Origin: JAGXQV01 sp964451375
GTDB lineage: Bacteria > Pseudomonadota > Gammaproteobacteria > Burkholderiales > Sulfuricellaceae
NCBI GenBank assembly: GCA_964451375.1
Contig: CAYVIN010000010.1
Coordinates: 6,776 to 70,775 of the forward strand
Length of the DNA stretch: 64,000 nucleotides
Reading direction: 5' to 3'
The notes below the pieces were generated by a model that ran no database searches, was not told where the DNA came from, and saw nothing but the letters and a program-made list of their open reading frames with translations. This document shows, in pieces, positions 1-9,162 of this stretch (position 1 is its first letter; the number at the start of each line of letters is the position of its first letter). The translations under genes and the position numbers were made by a program.

Positions 1-624
1 AATAAAACTATCAACACATATCAGCGGTGACAATACCTCCAGATGTTCGCGGGGATGGGCACCATACGCTGCCGCCAGCGCATCGACTCCGGCATTGATG
101 GCCATTTGTAGATCGTGGCTGGTATCGCCAATCATGACCGTTCGACTCGCACTCACCCCGGTTTCATCCATGATCTGTTCAATCATGCAGGGATGCGGCT
201 TGGAAAAACATTCATCGGCGCAACGCGTACTATGGAAATAACGCCCCAACCCGGAATGCTCCAGTGCGCGATCCAAACCACGCCGACTTTTACCGGTCGC
301 TACAGCCAGAAGAAAACCGGCGTCGAGCAAATCAGCAATAGCCTGGGGCACCCCTTCAAAAAGCGGAATCTCCATGTCCTGACCAAGATAATAATGACGG
401 TAACGCTCAACGAGACGCTCGTAATCGTCCTGCTCGTACCCTGGCTGTAATGTGGAAAGGGCCTCCTGCAACCCCAGCCCAATAACGTGACGCGCATCGG
501 CGTCGCACGGAATCGGCATATCAAGGTCACGACAGGCATTCTGAATCGATGAAACGATAGTCCCGGCCGAATCCATCAACGTCCCATCCCAGTCAAACAC
601 CAACAAATCAAATTGCTTCGGCAC
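1..624 (-). CDS. HAD-superfamily phosphatase (phosphoglycolate-phosphatase-like), 3' end cut by window
   Basis: The first 208 residues are visible and no stop codon is reached before base 1. HAD motif I (D11 and D13 in FDWDGT), motif II (ATGKS), motif III (SKPHP) and motif IV (GDTSHD) are all present with a cap region between I and II. This is a subfamily IA hydrolase that dephosphorylates a small phosphate ester, and the substrate cannot be read from sequence. The GTG start at 624 is chosen because a GGAGG lies 9 bases upstream. It overlaps the end of rluC by 17 bases, so the two are probably co-transcribed and translationally coupled. Family members are usually about 220 residues, so little is missing. 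Confidence 0.85.
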   Translation of the reverse strand, partial: MPKQFDLLVFDWDGTLMDSAGTIVSSIQNACRDLDMPIPCDADARHVIGLGLQEALSTLQPGYEQDDYERLVERYRHYYLGQDMEIPLFEGVPQAIADLLDAGFLLAVATGKSRRGLDRALEHSGLGRYFHSTRCADECFSKPHPCMIEQIMDETGVSASRTVMIGDTSHDLQMAINAGVDALAAAYGAHPREHLEVLSPLICVDSFI

Positions 625-1576
625 TGCTTGCAACCTCCAGTTTTTTTACAAAGGAATCCAGTTCGCGAGGTAGTGGCGCTTCCAGAAGCAGCGCCTCGCC
701 AGACAGTGGATGCTTGATGGTAATTCTATATGCGTGCAAAAACATGCGCTTCAAGCCACGCTTCTGCAATTCCTTATTAAGAGGGAAATCGCCGTATTTA
801 TCATCACCCGCTATGGGAAATCCCAAATGCGCCAGATGGACGCGAATCTGATGGGTGCGACCGGTTTTTAGCTCCGCTTCGAGCAGGCTGAACTCGCCAA
901 GCCGCTTCTTGAGATTAAATATGGTATGCGCCGACTGCCCTTCCGGATTGACAGCAACGCGCCGTTCACCATCAGCAGTCGCATATTTGAGCAAAGGCAA
1001 CTTGACGCTTTGCCGAGCATTCTGCCATCGCCCCTTGACCAATACGAGATAACGTTTATCCATATCGCTATCGCGCATTGCGCGATGCAACTCAGTCAAG
1101 GCAGCCCGCTTTTTGGCAAGCAGCAACAGCCCGGATGTCTCCCTATCCAGCCGATGCACCAACTCGAGAAATCGGGCGTTCGGCATTTCCTGGCGCATCT
1201 GCTCAATCACCCCTCTGCTTACGCCGCTACCGCCATGAACCGCCATTCCGGCAGGCTTATCCAGAACAATCAGCGCCTCGTCCTCAAATAGTATCCGTGG
1301 AACCAGACGGGATGAAGTAGGGATATTGACTGGGGCGCTTTCGGTATTTTCTTGGCGACGAATGGGGGGAATCCGCAAGACTTCGCCAATTTGCAGACGG
1401 TGAGTTGCATCAACCCGTTTGCTGTTAACACGCACTTCGCCGCTACGCAGGATGCGATAAATATGGCTTTTCGGCACCCCCTTCAAATGCCGGGTAAGGA
1501 AGTTATCCACGCGCTGCCCCTCACCCGCTTCATCGACCGTAAGCCATGTTACAGATTCTTTGCTTAAATTATTCAC
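608..1576 (-). CDS. rluC: 23S rRNA pseudouridine synthase RluC
   Basis: This 322-residue protein converts specific uridines of 23S rRNA (positions 955, 2504 and 2580 in E. coli) to pseudouridine. An N-terminal S4 RNA-binding domain (about residues 20-75) precedes the RluA-type catalytic domain. The catalytic aspartate is D144 in HRLDRETSG, the same number as in E. coli RluC. The start is a GTG with no strong ribosome site. The gene diverges from rne, a common arrangement that pairs RNA processing with rRNA modification. The proposed rne promoter overlaps the first codons of this gene. Confidence 0.95.
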   Translation of the reverse strand: MNNLSKESVTWLTVDEAGEGQRVDNFLTRHLKGVPKSHIYRILRSGEVRVNSKRVDATHRLQIGEVLRIPPIRRQENTESAPVNIPTSSRLVPRILFEDEALIVLDKPAGMAVHGGSGVSRGVIEQMRQEMPNARFLELVHRLDRETSGLLLLAKKRAALTELHRAMRDSDMDKRYLVLVKGRWQNARQSVKLPLLKYATADGERRVAVNPEGQSAHTIFNLKKRLGEFSLLEAELKTGRTHQIRVHLAHLGFPIAGDDKYGDFPLNKELQKRGLKRMFLHAYRITIKHPLSGEALLLEAPLPRELDSFVKKLEVASSAEAI

Positions 1577-1589
1577 TTTGCTTATACTT
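1560..1589 (+). promoter_or_regulatory. Candidate sigma-70 promoter for rne
   Basis: TTGCTT at 1560-1565 and TATACT at 1584-1589 are separated by 18 bases. Transcription would start near 1596 and give a leader of about 340 nt, close to the long (361 nt) autoregulatory rne leader of E. coli. The element overlaps the 5' end of rluC on the other strand. Only the two hexamers support this call. Confidence 0.4.
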
Positions 1590-1934
1590 AACCGCCTGCT
1601 GAAAACTGTGTAATGCTACGAGCAATTACCGCCGCATTCACCCAGCTTGATTGAATGCGCGAAACCGCGCAATGGGCAGAGATACAACTGGTTAATTTCG
1701 CTCACCAAACAAAGCAGCGATAATAAACGAATTACGCGCTCGAAGCACTGAATGAATTTTCGGCCTTGCCCAGTAGCGAGGCCTTTAAATTAGGCAAATC
1801 AATATCTTAATGCACATACAAATTCCGGGTGTTATGACAGGCAAGTAAATTCGAAATCGCCTTTAGACTTGACGCCAGCCATGGTGCAACATGGTTTGCC
1901 GCCCCGTGTGTAGAGCGCGGGAGAATAAAATAAA
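1590..1934 (+). promoter_or_regulatory. Long untranslated leader of rne with two hairpins
   Basis: No open frame of note lies between rluC and rne. Two small hairpins are visible. TGCGCG-aaac-CGCGCA (1656-1671) is a perfect 6-bp stem. GGCCT...AGGCC (1762-1783) is a 5-bp stem followed by TTTAAATT. Enterobacterial rne mRNA has a structured leader that RNase E itself reads to control its own mRNA. By analogy this stretch may be an autoregulatory leader, but no sequence homology was tested. Confidence 0.4.
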
Positions 1935-4520
1935 ATGAAACGCATGTTGTTTAACGCGACGCAGGCCGAAGAGCTGCGCGTTGCGATTGTCGATGGTCAA
2001 AAGCTCGTTGATCTCGACATTGAGTCCGCAGGAAAAGAGCAGCGTAAAAGCAATATTTACAAGGGTATCATCACCCGCATCGAACCCAGTCTGGAAGCGG
2101 CTTTCGTCGATTACGGCACGGATCGCCACGGCTTCCTCCCTTTCAAGGAAATCTCCCGCGTCAACTTTAACCCTGCCGAAGGTGTCGATGTTTCACGCGC
2201 GCGCATTCAGGATGTTCTCAAGGAAGGCCAAGAGCTCATCGTCCAGGTGGAAAAAGATGAGCGCGGCAACAAGGGTGCAGCTTTAACCACGTTCATCAGC
2301 CTGGCCGGGCGTTATCTGGTTCTGATGCCCAACAACCCGCGTGGCGGCGGTGTTTCACGGAGAATCGAGGGTGAGGAGCGCAATGAACTGCGCGACACCA
2401 TGGCTCAACTCGACGTTCCGGCAGGCATGAGTATCATTGCGCGCACCGCTGGGATCGGACGCACCTATGAAGAACTTCAATGGGATCTCAATTACCTGAT
2501 GCAATTGTGGCGAGCCATTGAAAGCGCCGCCAAATCGCAGACAGGAGCGTTTCTGATATATCAGGAAGGTAGTTTGGTAATCCGCGCCATACGGGATTAT
2601 TTCCAACCCGACATCGGTGAAATCCTGATCGATACCGAACTGATTTATGACCAGGCAGTGCAGTTCATGAGCCACGTCATGCCGCAGAACGTCGTCAAGG
2701 TAAAGCTGTACAAAGACGATGTGCCGCTGTTTTCAAGGTTCCAGATCGAACACCAGATTGAAACCGCGTTTGCCCGGGAAGTCGCCCTCCCCTCCGGCGG
2801 CGCCATCGTTATTGACCACACTGAAGCACTGGTATCGGTTGACGTTAACTCGGCGCGCGCCACCCGTGGCTCCGACATCGAAGAAACCGCGTTTCGCACC
2901 AACCTTGAAGCTGCCGACGAAATCGCCCGTCAGTTGCGCCTCCGCGACTTGGGCGGTTTGGTGGTGATCGACTTCATTGATATGGAAAGCACCCGCAACC
3001 AGCGCGAAGTCGAAAACCGCCTGCGCGACGCCCTGCGTTATGACCGTGCGCGCGTTCAGACCGGCAAAATTTCACGGTTCGGCCTGCTAGAACTGTCGCG
3101 TCAGCGTCTCCAGCCTTCGCTGGGTGAAACCAGCCACATCCCCTGCCCTCGTTGCCACGGAACTGGCCATATTCGCGGCACTGAATCCTCTGCTCTGCAT
3201 ATCCTGCGCATCCTTCAGGAGGAGGCGATGAAGGAAAATAGTGCGGCTATCCGCGCCCAAGTGCCGGTTGACGTCGCCACTTTCCTGCTAAACGAAAAAC
3301 GCGCTGAAATACACACCATTGAATCACGCTTCAAGGTGGATATCGTTCTTGTTCCGAACATTCATCTTGAAACACCGCACTACAGCATCCAGCGCCTGCG
3401 CCATGATGAGGTTGGAGAAGACGACGTATTGCCCAGCTATCAGATGGTCGAGATGCCACCGGAAACCGTCGAGGAAAAGAGCAACGGCGCTGAGATCAAG
3501 CCGCAGCGTCAAATTGCTGCGGTGAGGGGAATTACGCCGGAACAGCCGGCCCCCGTTGTTGCCGAAAAATCCCAACCACAAGCCACCTCATGGCTTGGCA
3601 AGGTCAAACAGTTTTTCGGCTTTGGCAGCGATGCTAGCAAGGAAGAAGAAAAGCCGGCCAAACCCAAAACTCGCGACCGTGAAAACCAGTCTGAGCGCCG
3701 ACCACGCCGCGAACGCGATAGTAACCGTCGCGACCGCGACAACACGAAAGGGGAAGAAAAACGCGCCCCGCGAAATGATGAGCGGGAAGCTCCCAAGCCG
3801 CGCAATGCACCCACCAAAAAGGAACCGTCACCCGCACTGGAAACCGGGCGTGACAACCTTGCCGCCGCCAATATCGATAAGCAGGAAGGTGAATCGCGCA
3901 GCCGACGTGGCCGGCGCGGTGGTCGTCGCGAACGCGGCGACCGTGAAGGTGGCAAGTCCCAAAGCGAAGGGGTATCGGACAACCTGATAAAGTCGCAGGA
4001 TTTTCCTGTCGCAGCGACCGAACTCGCTCCCCTTACCCCGGTAGCTGCGCCGGCTTTGGAAGTAACAACTAGCGTGGTGGAAGCACAAATACCGCCGCCT
4101 GTAATTATTCCCCCTGTTGTTGAAGAAGCACCGGCTGCGGTTGACGCAACGCCTGCGCCTGAACTTCTCGAAGAAAGAGTGGTGGCACTGGAACAACAAC
4201 ACCCAACAGCGGTTGAAATGCCGGTAGCATCTCCTGAACCCGATACCGTCGTCACCCCCCAAGCAATTGAGGAAGCCGTTGTTCAACAAGCTGCCACCGC
4301 AACTCAACTCGACAATCAGGCACCTGTGCCTGCCGTAGTTGAAGCACCTCTGGAATTGGGCGATTTGGTAATGATCGAAACCAGCCGAGAAAAAGTTGTT
4401 ACCATAACTGCTCAGCCTGATCCCGAGCCTGCCCCAAAGCCACGTCGCAATCGTTCGACTCAAACAGTCGGGGAAGAAAGCGGTTCGCTGGTTATGGTGG
4501 AAACCCGAAAGGGCGAATAA
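1935..4520 (+). CDS. rne: Ribonuclease E
   Basis: The 861-residue endoribonuclease is the core of the RNA degradosome and processes rRNA, tRNA and mRNA. The N-terminal catalytic half carries an S1 domain (about 37-120), a 5'-sensor/RNase H-like region and the DNase I-like domain. The magnesium-binding aspartates fall at D303 and D346 and the zinc-link cysteines at C404 and C407 (CPRC), exactly the E. coli numbers. From about residue 515 the protein becomes a low-complexity tail. A strongly basic Arg/Glu-rich stretch (about 570-690) is probably RNA-binding, followed by a Pro/Ala/Glu/Val-rich acidic end, as expected for a membrane and degradosome scaffold. The total is shorter than E. coli's 1061 residues because the scaffold region is shorter. 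Confidence 0.97.
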   Translation: MKRMLFNATQAEELRVAIVDGQKLVDLDIESAGKEQRKSNIYKGIITRIEPSLEAAFVDYGTDRHGFLPFKEISRVNFNPAEGVDVSRARIQDVLKEGQELIVQVEKDERGNKGAALTTFISLAGRYLVLMPNNPRGGGVSRRIEGEERNELRDTMAQLDVPAGMSIIARTAGIGRTYEELQWDLNYLMQLWRAIESAAKSQTGAFLIYQEGSLVIRAIRDYFQPDIGEILIDTELIYDQAVQFMSHVMPQNVVKVKLYKDDVPLFSRFQIEHQIETAFAREVALPSGGAIVIDHTEALVSVDVNSARATRGSDIEETAFRTNLEAADEIARQLRLRDLGGLVVIDFIDMESTRNQREVENRLRDALRYDRARVQTGKISRFGLLELSRQRLQPSLGETSHIPCPRCHGTGHIRGTESSALHILRILQEEAMKENSAAIRAQVPVDVATFLLNEKRAEIHTIESRFKVDIVLVPNIHLETPHYSIQRLRHDEVGEDDVLPSYQMVEMPPETVEEKSNGAEIKPQRQIAAVRGITPEQPAPVVAEKSQPQATSWLGKVKQFFGFGSDASKEEEKPAKPKTRDRENQSERRPRRERDSNRRDRDNTKGEEKRAPRNDEREAPKPRNAPTKKEPSPALETGRDNLAAANIDKQEGESRSRRGRRGGRRERGDREGGKSQSEGVSDNLIKSQDFPVAATELAPLTPVAAPALEVTTSVVEAQIPPPVIIPPVVEEAPAAVDATPAPELLEERVVALEQQHPTAVEMPVASPEPDTVVTPQAIEEAVVQQAATATQLDNQAPVPAVVEAPLELGDLVMIETSREKVVTITAQPDPEPAPKPRRNRSTQTVGEESGSLVMVETRKGE

Positions 4521-4522
4521 AC

Positions 4523-4549
4523 AACAAGGGGGCGAATAGTCCCCTTGTT
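4523..4549. terminator. Inverted repeat between convergent rne and LMW phosphatase genes
   Basis: AACAAGGGG and CCCCTTGTT form a 9-bp stem around an 8- to 9-nt loop, 2 bases after the rne stop. It lies between two genes that end towards each other (rne stop 4520, phosphatase stop 4572), so it can serve both directions. The following U-tract is imperfect (GTTCATTTC on the plus strand). Confidence 0.6.
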
Positions 4550-4571
4550 CATTTCCCTCCAGGGAATCAGT

Positions 4572-5060
4572 CTATTCGGGATTTTTGATATTTTTGAGCA
4601 ATCCCACAGAAGCATCTTCAACCAGGTCAAGCACATGCTCGAACCCCTGCTCGCCACCATAATACGGATCAGGAACTTCGCGCTCGTTATAACGCTCCCC
4701 ATGTACCAAAAATAGGGAAAGTTTGTGCTGCTGTGACGGCGGGCATAACTGTTTCAGGATCGACAAATTATCGTCGTCCATCGCCAGAATGTAGTCGAAT
4801 TTTTCAAAATCATCCTCTCCAACCTGGCGCCCCCGTAATCCCGCCAAATCGTAGCCACGCTTGGCAGCCGCAGTCTGCGCCCGCTGATCCGGGGGTTTGC
4901 CAACGTGATAGGCGTGGGTTCCTGCTGAATCAATAAAAACCATATCCGCCAAGCCCGCTGCCTCTATTTGATGGCGAAATACTCCCTCGGCAGTCGGAGA
5001 GCGGCAGATATTTCCCATGCAGACAAAAAGCACATTAACTTTTTTCATGACTTTCTGCAT
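4572..5060 (-). CDS. Low-molecular-weight protein-tyrosine phosphatase
   Basis: The 162-residue protein has the family P-loop C14-M-G-N-I-C-R20-S near the N-terminus and the general-acid aspartate D131 in VPDPYYGG. It would dephosphorylate phosphotyrosine on bacterial proteins; some relatives control capsule or exopolysaccharide tyrosine kinases. No such kinase is seen in this window. The ATG at 5060 overlaps the cheZ stop as TGATG. A second in-frame ATG at 5048 gives a more typical N-terminus and also follows a purine-rich AGAAAG. The gene is probably co-transcribed with cheZ. Confidence 0.9.
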   Translation of the reverse strand: MQKVMKKVNVLFVCMGNICRSPTAEGVFRHQIEAAGLADMVFIDSAGTHAYHVGKPPDQRAQTAAAKRGYDLAGLRGRQVGEDDFEKFDYILAMDDDNLSILKQLCPPSQQHKLSLFLVHGERYNEREVPDPYYGGEQGFEHVLDLVEDASVGLLKNIKNPE

Positions 5061-5683
5061 CAGAACCCCAAATCATTCAAAAGGTCATCAACTTCAGCCT
5101 GACTGCTCACCACATCCTTACGCCCCTCTTTATTGACAACCGGGCCGTTGAGAAGCGGATCGGACTCAGTGCATCGAGCATTTTCGGGTTTGCTGATCAG
5201 CAGAATATTTACCAACTGATGTTCGAGATTTTGCGCCATTGCAGTAATTTTCTTGATGACTTGCCCAGTCAGGTCTTGAAAATCCTGTGCCATCATAACT
5301 TCATTGAGTTGAGCGGAGGTCGCGCGGGTATGTGTTGGCAGTGTCTCAATGAAAGCCTGCATCCTGTCGGCGGCTTGCTGCCAATCTCCAGAGGCTTTTG
5401 CCATCCGGTATTCTTCAGCCAGGCTAAGCGCCTCGCTCTCAATCTTTTCCTGCAACGGCAAGGCAATTTCAACCGCGTTAAGCGAACGTTGTGCGGCCTG
5501 TTCCGTCAACTGGGCGACATAGTTCAAGCGATCCTGAGTATCCGGCAGCTCTCCCACCACGTTTTGCATGGCTTGATCGCAGCCTAACTCCCGCATGGTT
5601 TCGTGTAATTGGCGCACCAGATGCCCCAACTCCTGATAACTCTCGCCGGAGGGCGCATCGAGTTTTTGATTTTTTTTCGACAT
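5060..5683 (-). CDS. cheZ: Chemotaxis CheY-P phosphatase CheZ
   Basis: This 207-residue protein matches CheZ across its length. The catalytic helix carries AQDFQDLTGQ with D137 and Q141, the equivalents of E. coli D143 and Q147 that position the water attacking CheY phosphoaspartate. The C-terminal tail QAEVDDLLNDLGF is the CheY-binding helix. The protein would switch off the flagellar-motor signal. It is unusual in context, because no other che or flagellar gene is near. It sits between uvrB and a tyrosine phosphatase. Confidence 0.92.
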   Translation of the reverse strand: MSKKNQKLDAPSGESYQELGHLVRQLHETMRELGCDQAMQNVVGELPDTQDRLNYVAQLTEQAAQRSLNAVEIALPLQEKIESEALSLAEEYRMAKASGDWQQAADRMQAFIETLPTHTRATSAQLNEVMMAQDFQDLTGQVIKKITAMAQNLEHQLVNILLISKPENARCTESDPLLNGPVVNKEGRKDVVSSQAEVDDLLNDLGF

Positions 5684-5708
5684 AAATATTCCCTGTATTT
5701 TTATTTAA

Positions 5709-7739
5709 TTACCCGACCTGCCCCTTTATCCCAAACAACAAATGTTTGATATCTCTCATTTTGTCACGTAATTGGGCGGCACGCTCGAACTCCAAATTTT
5801 TTGCGCATTCGAGCATTTCCTTTTCCAGAACCTTGATTTCTTTGGTGAGTTTCTTTTCGTCAAGTTGCTTGTAAGAGGCCAATTCCTGGGCGGCCTTCAG
5901 TTCAGTTTGTGCGGTTTCAATATCATATACGCCGTCAATAATATCCTTGATTCGTTTGGATACGCCTCTTGGCGTAATACCGTTGGCAACGTTCCATGCC
6001 AGCTGCTTTGTACGCCGCCGTTCAGTTTCGCCGATCGCGCGCTGCATCGAACCTGTCATTCGATCCGCATAGAGAATTGCAGTACCGTTGAGATGGCGGG
6101 CCGCCCGACCGATGGTCTGAATCAGGGAACGCTCCGAACGCAGGAACCCCTCCTTGTCGGCGTCAAGAATCGCAACCAGAGACACCTCGGGTATGTCGAT
6201 TCCTTCCCGCAGCAGATTGATACCAATCAGCACATCAAAAACACCCAACCGTAAATCCCGTATTATTTCAACCCTCTCGACAGTATCGATGTCGGAATGC
6301 AAATAACGTACCTTGATCGCGTGATCACCAAGATAATCGGTCAAATCTTCGGCCATTCGCTTGGTTAGCGTCGTCACCAGAACCCGTTCGCCTCGCACCA
6401 CACGGATATTGATTTCTGACAGCAAGTCATCGACCTGAGTTGTGGCGGGCCGAATATCCAATATCGGATCGACCAACCCGGTTGGGCGCACAACCTGCTC
6501 AACAACCTGTCCTTGATGAGTACGTTCATATTCAGCCGGAGTTGCAGATACAAAAACGCACTGGCGCATTACTTTTTCAAATTCATCAAAACGTAGCGGT
6601 CGATTGTCCATCGCGGATGGCAAGCGAAATCCATAATCAACCAGATTTTCCTTGCGCGCCCGATCACCTTTGAACATTCCGCCCACTTGGGGAATAGTGA
6701 CGTGACTTTCGTCAACAATCATCAAAGCGTTCGATGGAAGATAGTCAATCAAGGTCGGCGGAGGGTCTCCAGGTTTACGCCCCGACAAATGCCGGGAATA
6801 GTTTTCGATCCCCTTGCAAAATCCCAGCTCATTGAGCATTTCGAGGTCGAAACGGGTACGCTGCTCAATTCGTTGCGCCTCCACCGGCTTATGATGGGTT
6901 TGGAAAAACTCGATACGTTCGCGCAGTTCCACTTTGATAGCCTCAATAGCTCTCAAGGTAGTTTCGCGCGGCGTCACGTAATGGCTCGACGGATATACCG
7001 TATATCGTGTGACCTTGTGTTGGATATGCCCGGTAAGCGGATCAAACAAGGATAGGCTTTCCACCTCGTCATCAAACAAACTCACACGAATCGCAGTTTC
7101 CGCACTTTCCGCCGGAAAGATATCCAGCACATCGCCGCGCACCCGAAAAGTTCCACGCCGAAACTCGATTTCATTACGTTCATACTGCATTTCGGCAAGA
7201 CGCTTGATGGCCTCGCGTTGGGCCAATTTCTCCCCCTGGCGCAGATGTAGGATCATCCCGTGATAATCCACCGGGTCACCAATACCGTAGATACACGATA
7301 CCGTCGCAACTATTACGCAGTCCTCGCGCTCGAGCAAGGATTTAGTGGCGGAGAGACGCATTTGCTCGATATGTTCGTTGATGCTGGAGTCTTTCTCAAT
7401 GAACAAATCGCGGGATGGGACATAGGCTTCCGGCTGATAGTAGTCGTAATATGAAACGAAATATTCAACAGCGTTTTCCGGGAAAAATTCGCGCATTTCC
7501 GAATAAAGCTGTGCAGCCAGCGTCTTGTTGGGAGCCATAATAATCGCAGGCCTTCCCAGCCGGGCAATAACATTGGCCATGGTGTAAGTTTTGCCTGACC
7601 CGGTCACACCAAGCAACGTCTGGAACGACAAGCCATCATTGATTCCTTCGACAAGCTGGGCGATGGCTGCCGGTTGGTCGCCGGCAGGCTCGAACGGTCG
7701 ATGTAGCCGATATGGGCTATTGGGGAAAGTGGCGATCAC
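5709..7739 (-). CDS. uvrB: UvrABC excision nuclease subunit B
   Basis: The 676-residue protein is the damage-verifying helicase-like subunit of nucleotide excision repair. Visible features are Walker A GVTGSGKT (residues 44-51), the beta-hairpin with its YYDYYQPEAY motif, Walker B-type DESH, the helicase C-terminal domain with IGRAARH, and a C-terminal UVR motif that binds UvrC. The start is a GTG at 7739 with a weak ribosome site. The gene diverges from the aspartate aminotransferase gene, with 77 bases between them. I saw no CTGT-N8-ACAG LexA box there. Confidence 0.97.
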   Translation of the reverse strand: MIATFPNSPYRLHRPFEPAGDQPAAIAQLVEGINDGLSFQTLLGVTGSGKTYTMANVIARLGRPAIIMAPNKTLAAQLYSEMREFFPENAVEYFVSYYDYYQPEAYVPSRDLFIEKDSSINEHIEQMRLSATKSLLEREDCVIVATVSCIYGIGDPVDYHGMILHLRQGEKLAQREAIKRLAEMQYERNEIEFRRGTFRVRGDVLDIFPAESAETAIRVSLFDDEVESLSLFDPLTGHIQHKVTRYTVYPSSHYVTPRETTLRAIEAIKVELRERIEFFQTHHKPVEAQRIEQRTRFDLEMLNELGFCKGIENYSRHLSGRKPGDPPPTLIDYLPSNALMIVDESHVTIPQVGGMFKGDRARKENLVDYGFRLPSAMDNRPLRFDEFEKVMRQCVFVSATPAEYERTHQGQVVEQVVRPTGLVDPILDIRPATTQVDDLLSEINIRVVRGERVLVTTLTKRMAEDLTDYLGDHAIKVRYLHSDIDTVERVEIIRDLRLGVFDVLIGINLLREGIDIPEVSLVAILDADKEGFLRSERSLIQTIGRAARHLNGTAILYADRMTGSMQRAIGETERRRTKQLAWNVANGITPRGVSKRIKDIIDGVYDIETAQTELKAAQELASYKQLDEKKLTKEIKVLEKEMLECAKNLEFERAAQLRDKMRDIKHLLFGIKGQVG

Positions 7740-7816
7740 AGGTAAAATTGCGTCTTTTCATTCCACCGATTTTATCATGCGCGGCTCTATCCGCGCCCTT
7801 CCCCGAGGATCGAACT

Positions 7817-9010
7817 TTGGAACTGTCTCGTCGCGTTCAAGCCATCAAGGAATCCCCTACCCTCGCCGTTACCGCACGAGCTGCAAAGCTTAAAGCGGAA
7901 GGTAAGGACATCATCGGTCTCGGTGCAGGCGAGCCGGATTTCGACACTCCTCTACACATCAAGGAGGCGGCGAAAAAGGCCATCGATAACGGTTTCACCA
8001 AATACACGCCGGTGGCCGGCATACCGGGCCTGAAAAATGCCATCGTGGCAAAATTCAAGCGCGACAACGGATTCGACTACACCAGTAAAGAGGTTATCGT
8101 TGGTGTAGGTGGCAAGCAGTGTATTTTCAACTTGGCATTGGCCGTACTGAATCCGGGTGATGAAGTGGTGGTACCCGCGCCCTATTGGGTATCCTATTCG
8201 GATATAGCCATGGTGGCAGAGGCCACTCCGGTTATCGTCAACTGCGGGATCGAGCAAGGCTTCAAAATCACTCCGGCGCAATTAGAAAGCGCGATCACGC
8301 CAAAAACCAAGCTGTTCATGATCAACAGCCCATCCAACCCAACCGGCGCGGTCTACACCTTTGCAGAGTTGCAGGCGCTTGGCGAAGTCCTGAAAAAACA
8401 TCCCCATGTTCTTGTCGCCACTGATGACATGTATGAACATGTAAATTTATCCGGGGAAAAATTCGTCAACATACTCAATGCAGCCCCCGAATTGAAAGAC
8501 CGCTGCGTAGTCTTAAATGGTGTTTCCAAAGCCTATTCGATGACTGGGTGGCGTATCGGCTATGCCGCCGGCCCGGAAAAAATCATCAAGGCGATGGAGA
8601 TTCTCCAATCACAATCGACCTCGAATCCTACCTCAATTTCCCAAGTGGCCGCCCAGGCCGCGCTGGAAGGAGACCAATCCTGTATTGAGCCGATGCTAAA
8701 TGCTTTTCGTGACCGCCATGAATTTGTCGTTCGGCGCTTCAACGAAATTCCGGGCTTGAAATGTATCCGCGCCGGAGGAGCTTTCTACGCATTCCCTGAC
8801 GCACGCGAGGCCATCGCCAAATTACATAAAAATGGGAAAATCAGCCAAGCCAACGATATGGCGCTTTCCGAATACCTGCTCGAAAAAACCGGAGTGGCTG
8901 TTGTACCCGGTTCCGCATTTGGCGCCGAAGGGTATTTCCGCATTTCATTCGCCACATCAATGGATAATTTAAGTAAGGCATTAGATAGAATTGCCAGCGC
9001 GCTGGAATAA
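7817..9010 (+). CDS. Aspartate aminotransferase, class I fold type I
   Basis: A 397-residue PLP enzyme that interconverts aspartate/2-oxoglutarate and oxaloacetate/glutamate. An upstream in-frame ATG at 7712 would add 35 residues lying over the uvrB start and unlike the family. The TTG at 7817 gives the usual beginning (ELSRRVQAIK) and has GAGG 8 bases upstream, so it is preferred. The PLP lysine is K238 in GVSKAYSMTGWR; SNPTG and the GAGEPDFDTP substrate loop are also present. This is the Thermus-type (1-gamma) subgroup, which may also use prephenate. Confidence 0.93.
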   Translation: MELSRRVQAIKESPTLAVTARAAKLKAEGKDIIGLGAGEPDFDTPLHIKEAAKKAIDNGFTKYTPVAGIPGLKNAIVAKFKRDNGFDYTSKEVIVGVGGKQCIFNLALAVLNPGDEVVVPAPYWVSYSDIAMVAEATPVIVNCGIEQGFKITPAQLESAITPKTKLFMINSPSNPTGAVYTFAELQALGEVLKKHPHVLVATDDMYEHVNLSGEKFVNILNAAPELKDRCVVLNGVSKAYSMTGWRIGYAAGPEKIIKAMEILQSQSTSNPTSISQVAAQAALEGDQSCIEPMLNAFRDRHEFVVRRFNEIPGLKCIRAGGAFYAFPDAREAIAKLHKNGKISQANDMALSEYLLEKTGVAVVPGSAFGAEGYFRISFATSMDNLSKALDRIASALE

Positions 9011-9162
9011 TTGTCCTAAATATTGTGACCCGCTTCACAGCATTCCGCACACGTTGCCTCTATCCTTGCTCGTTGCACTGGAATTCAGCCGGAGTAAACG
9101 TTTCCGTGCGGGATTCCATGGATGAATAACCAGATCATTATGAAGAGGATATCCAGCAACCA

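Noticed and set aside
7712..7816. Upstream ATG start for aspartate aminotransferase
   Set aside because: The extra 35 residues overlap the uvrB start region and lack homology. A TTG with a better ribosome site gives the family N-terminus.
7740..7816. LexA (SOS) box in the uvrB promoter region
   Set aside because: No CTGT-N8-ACAG sequence could be found in the divergent gap.
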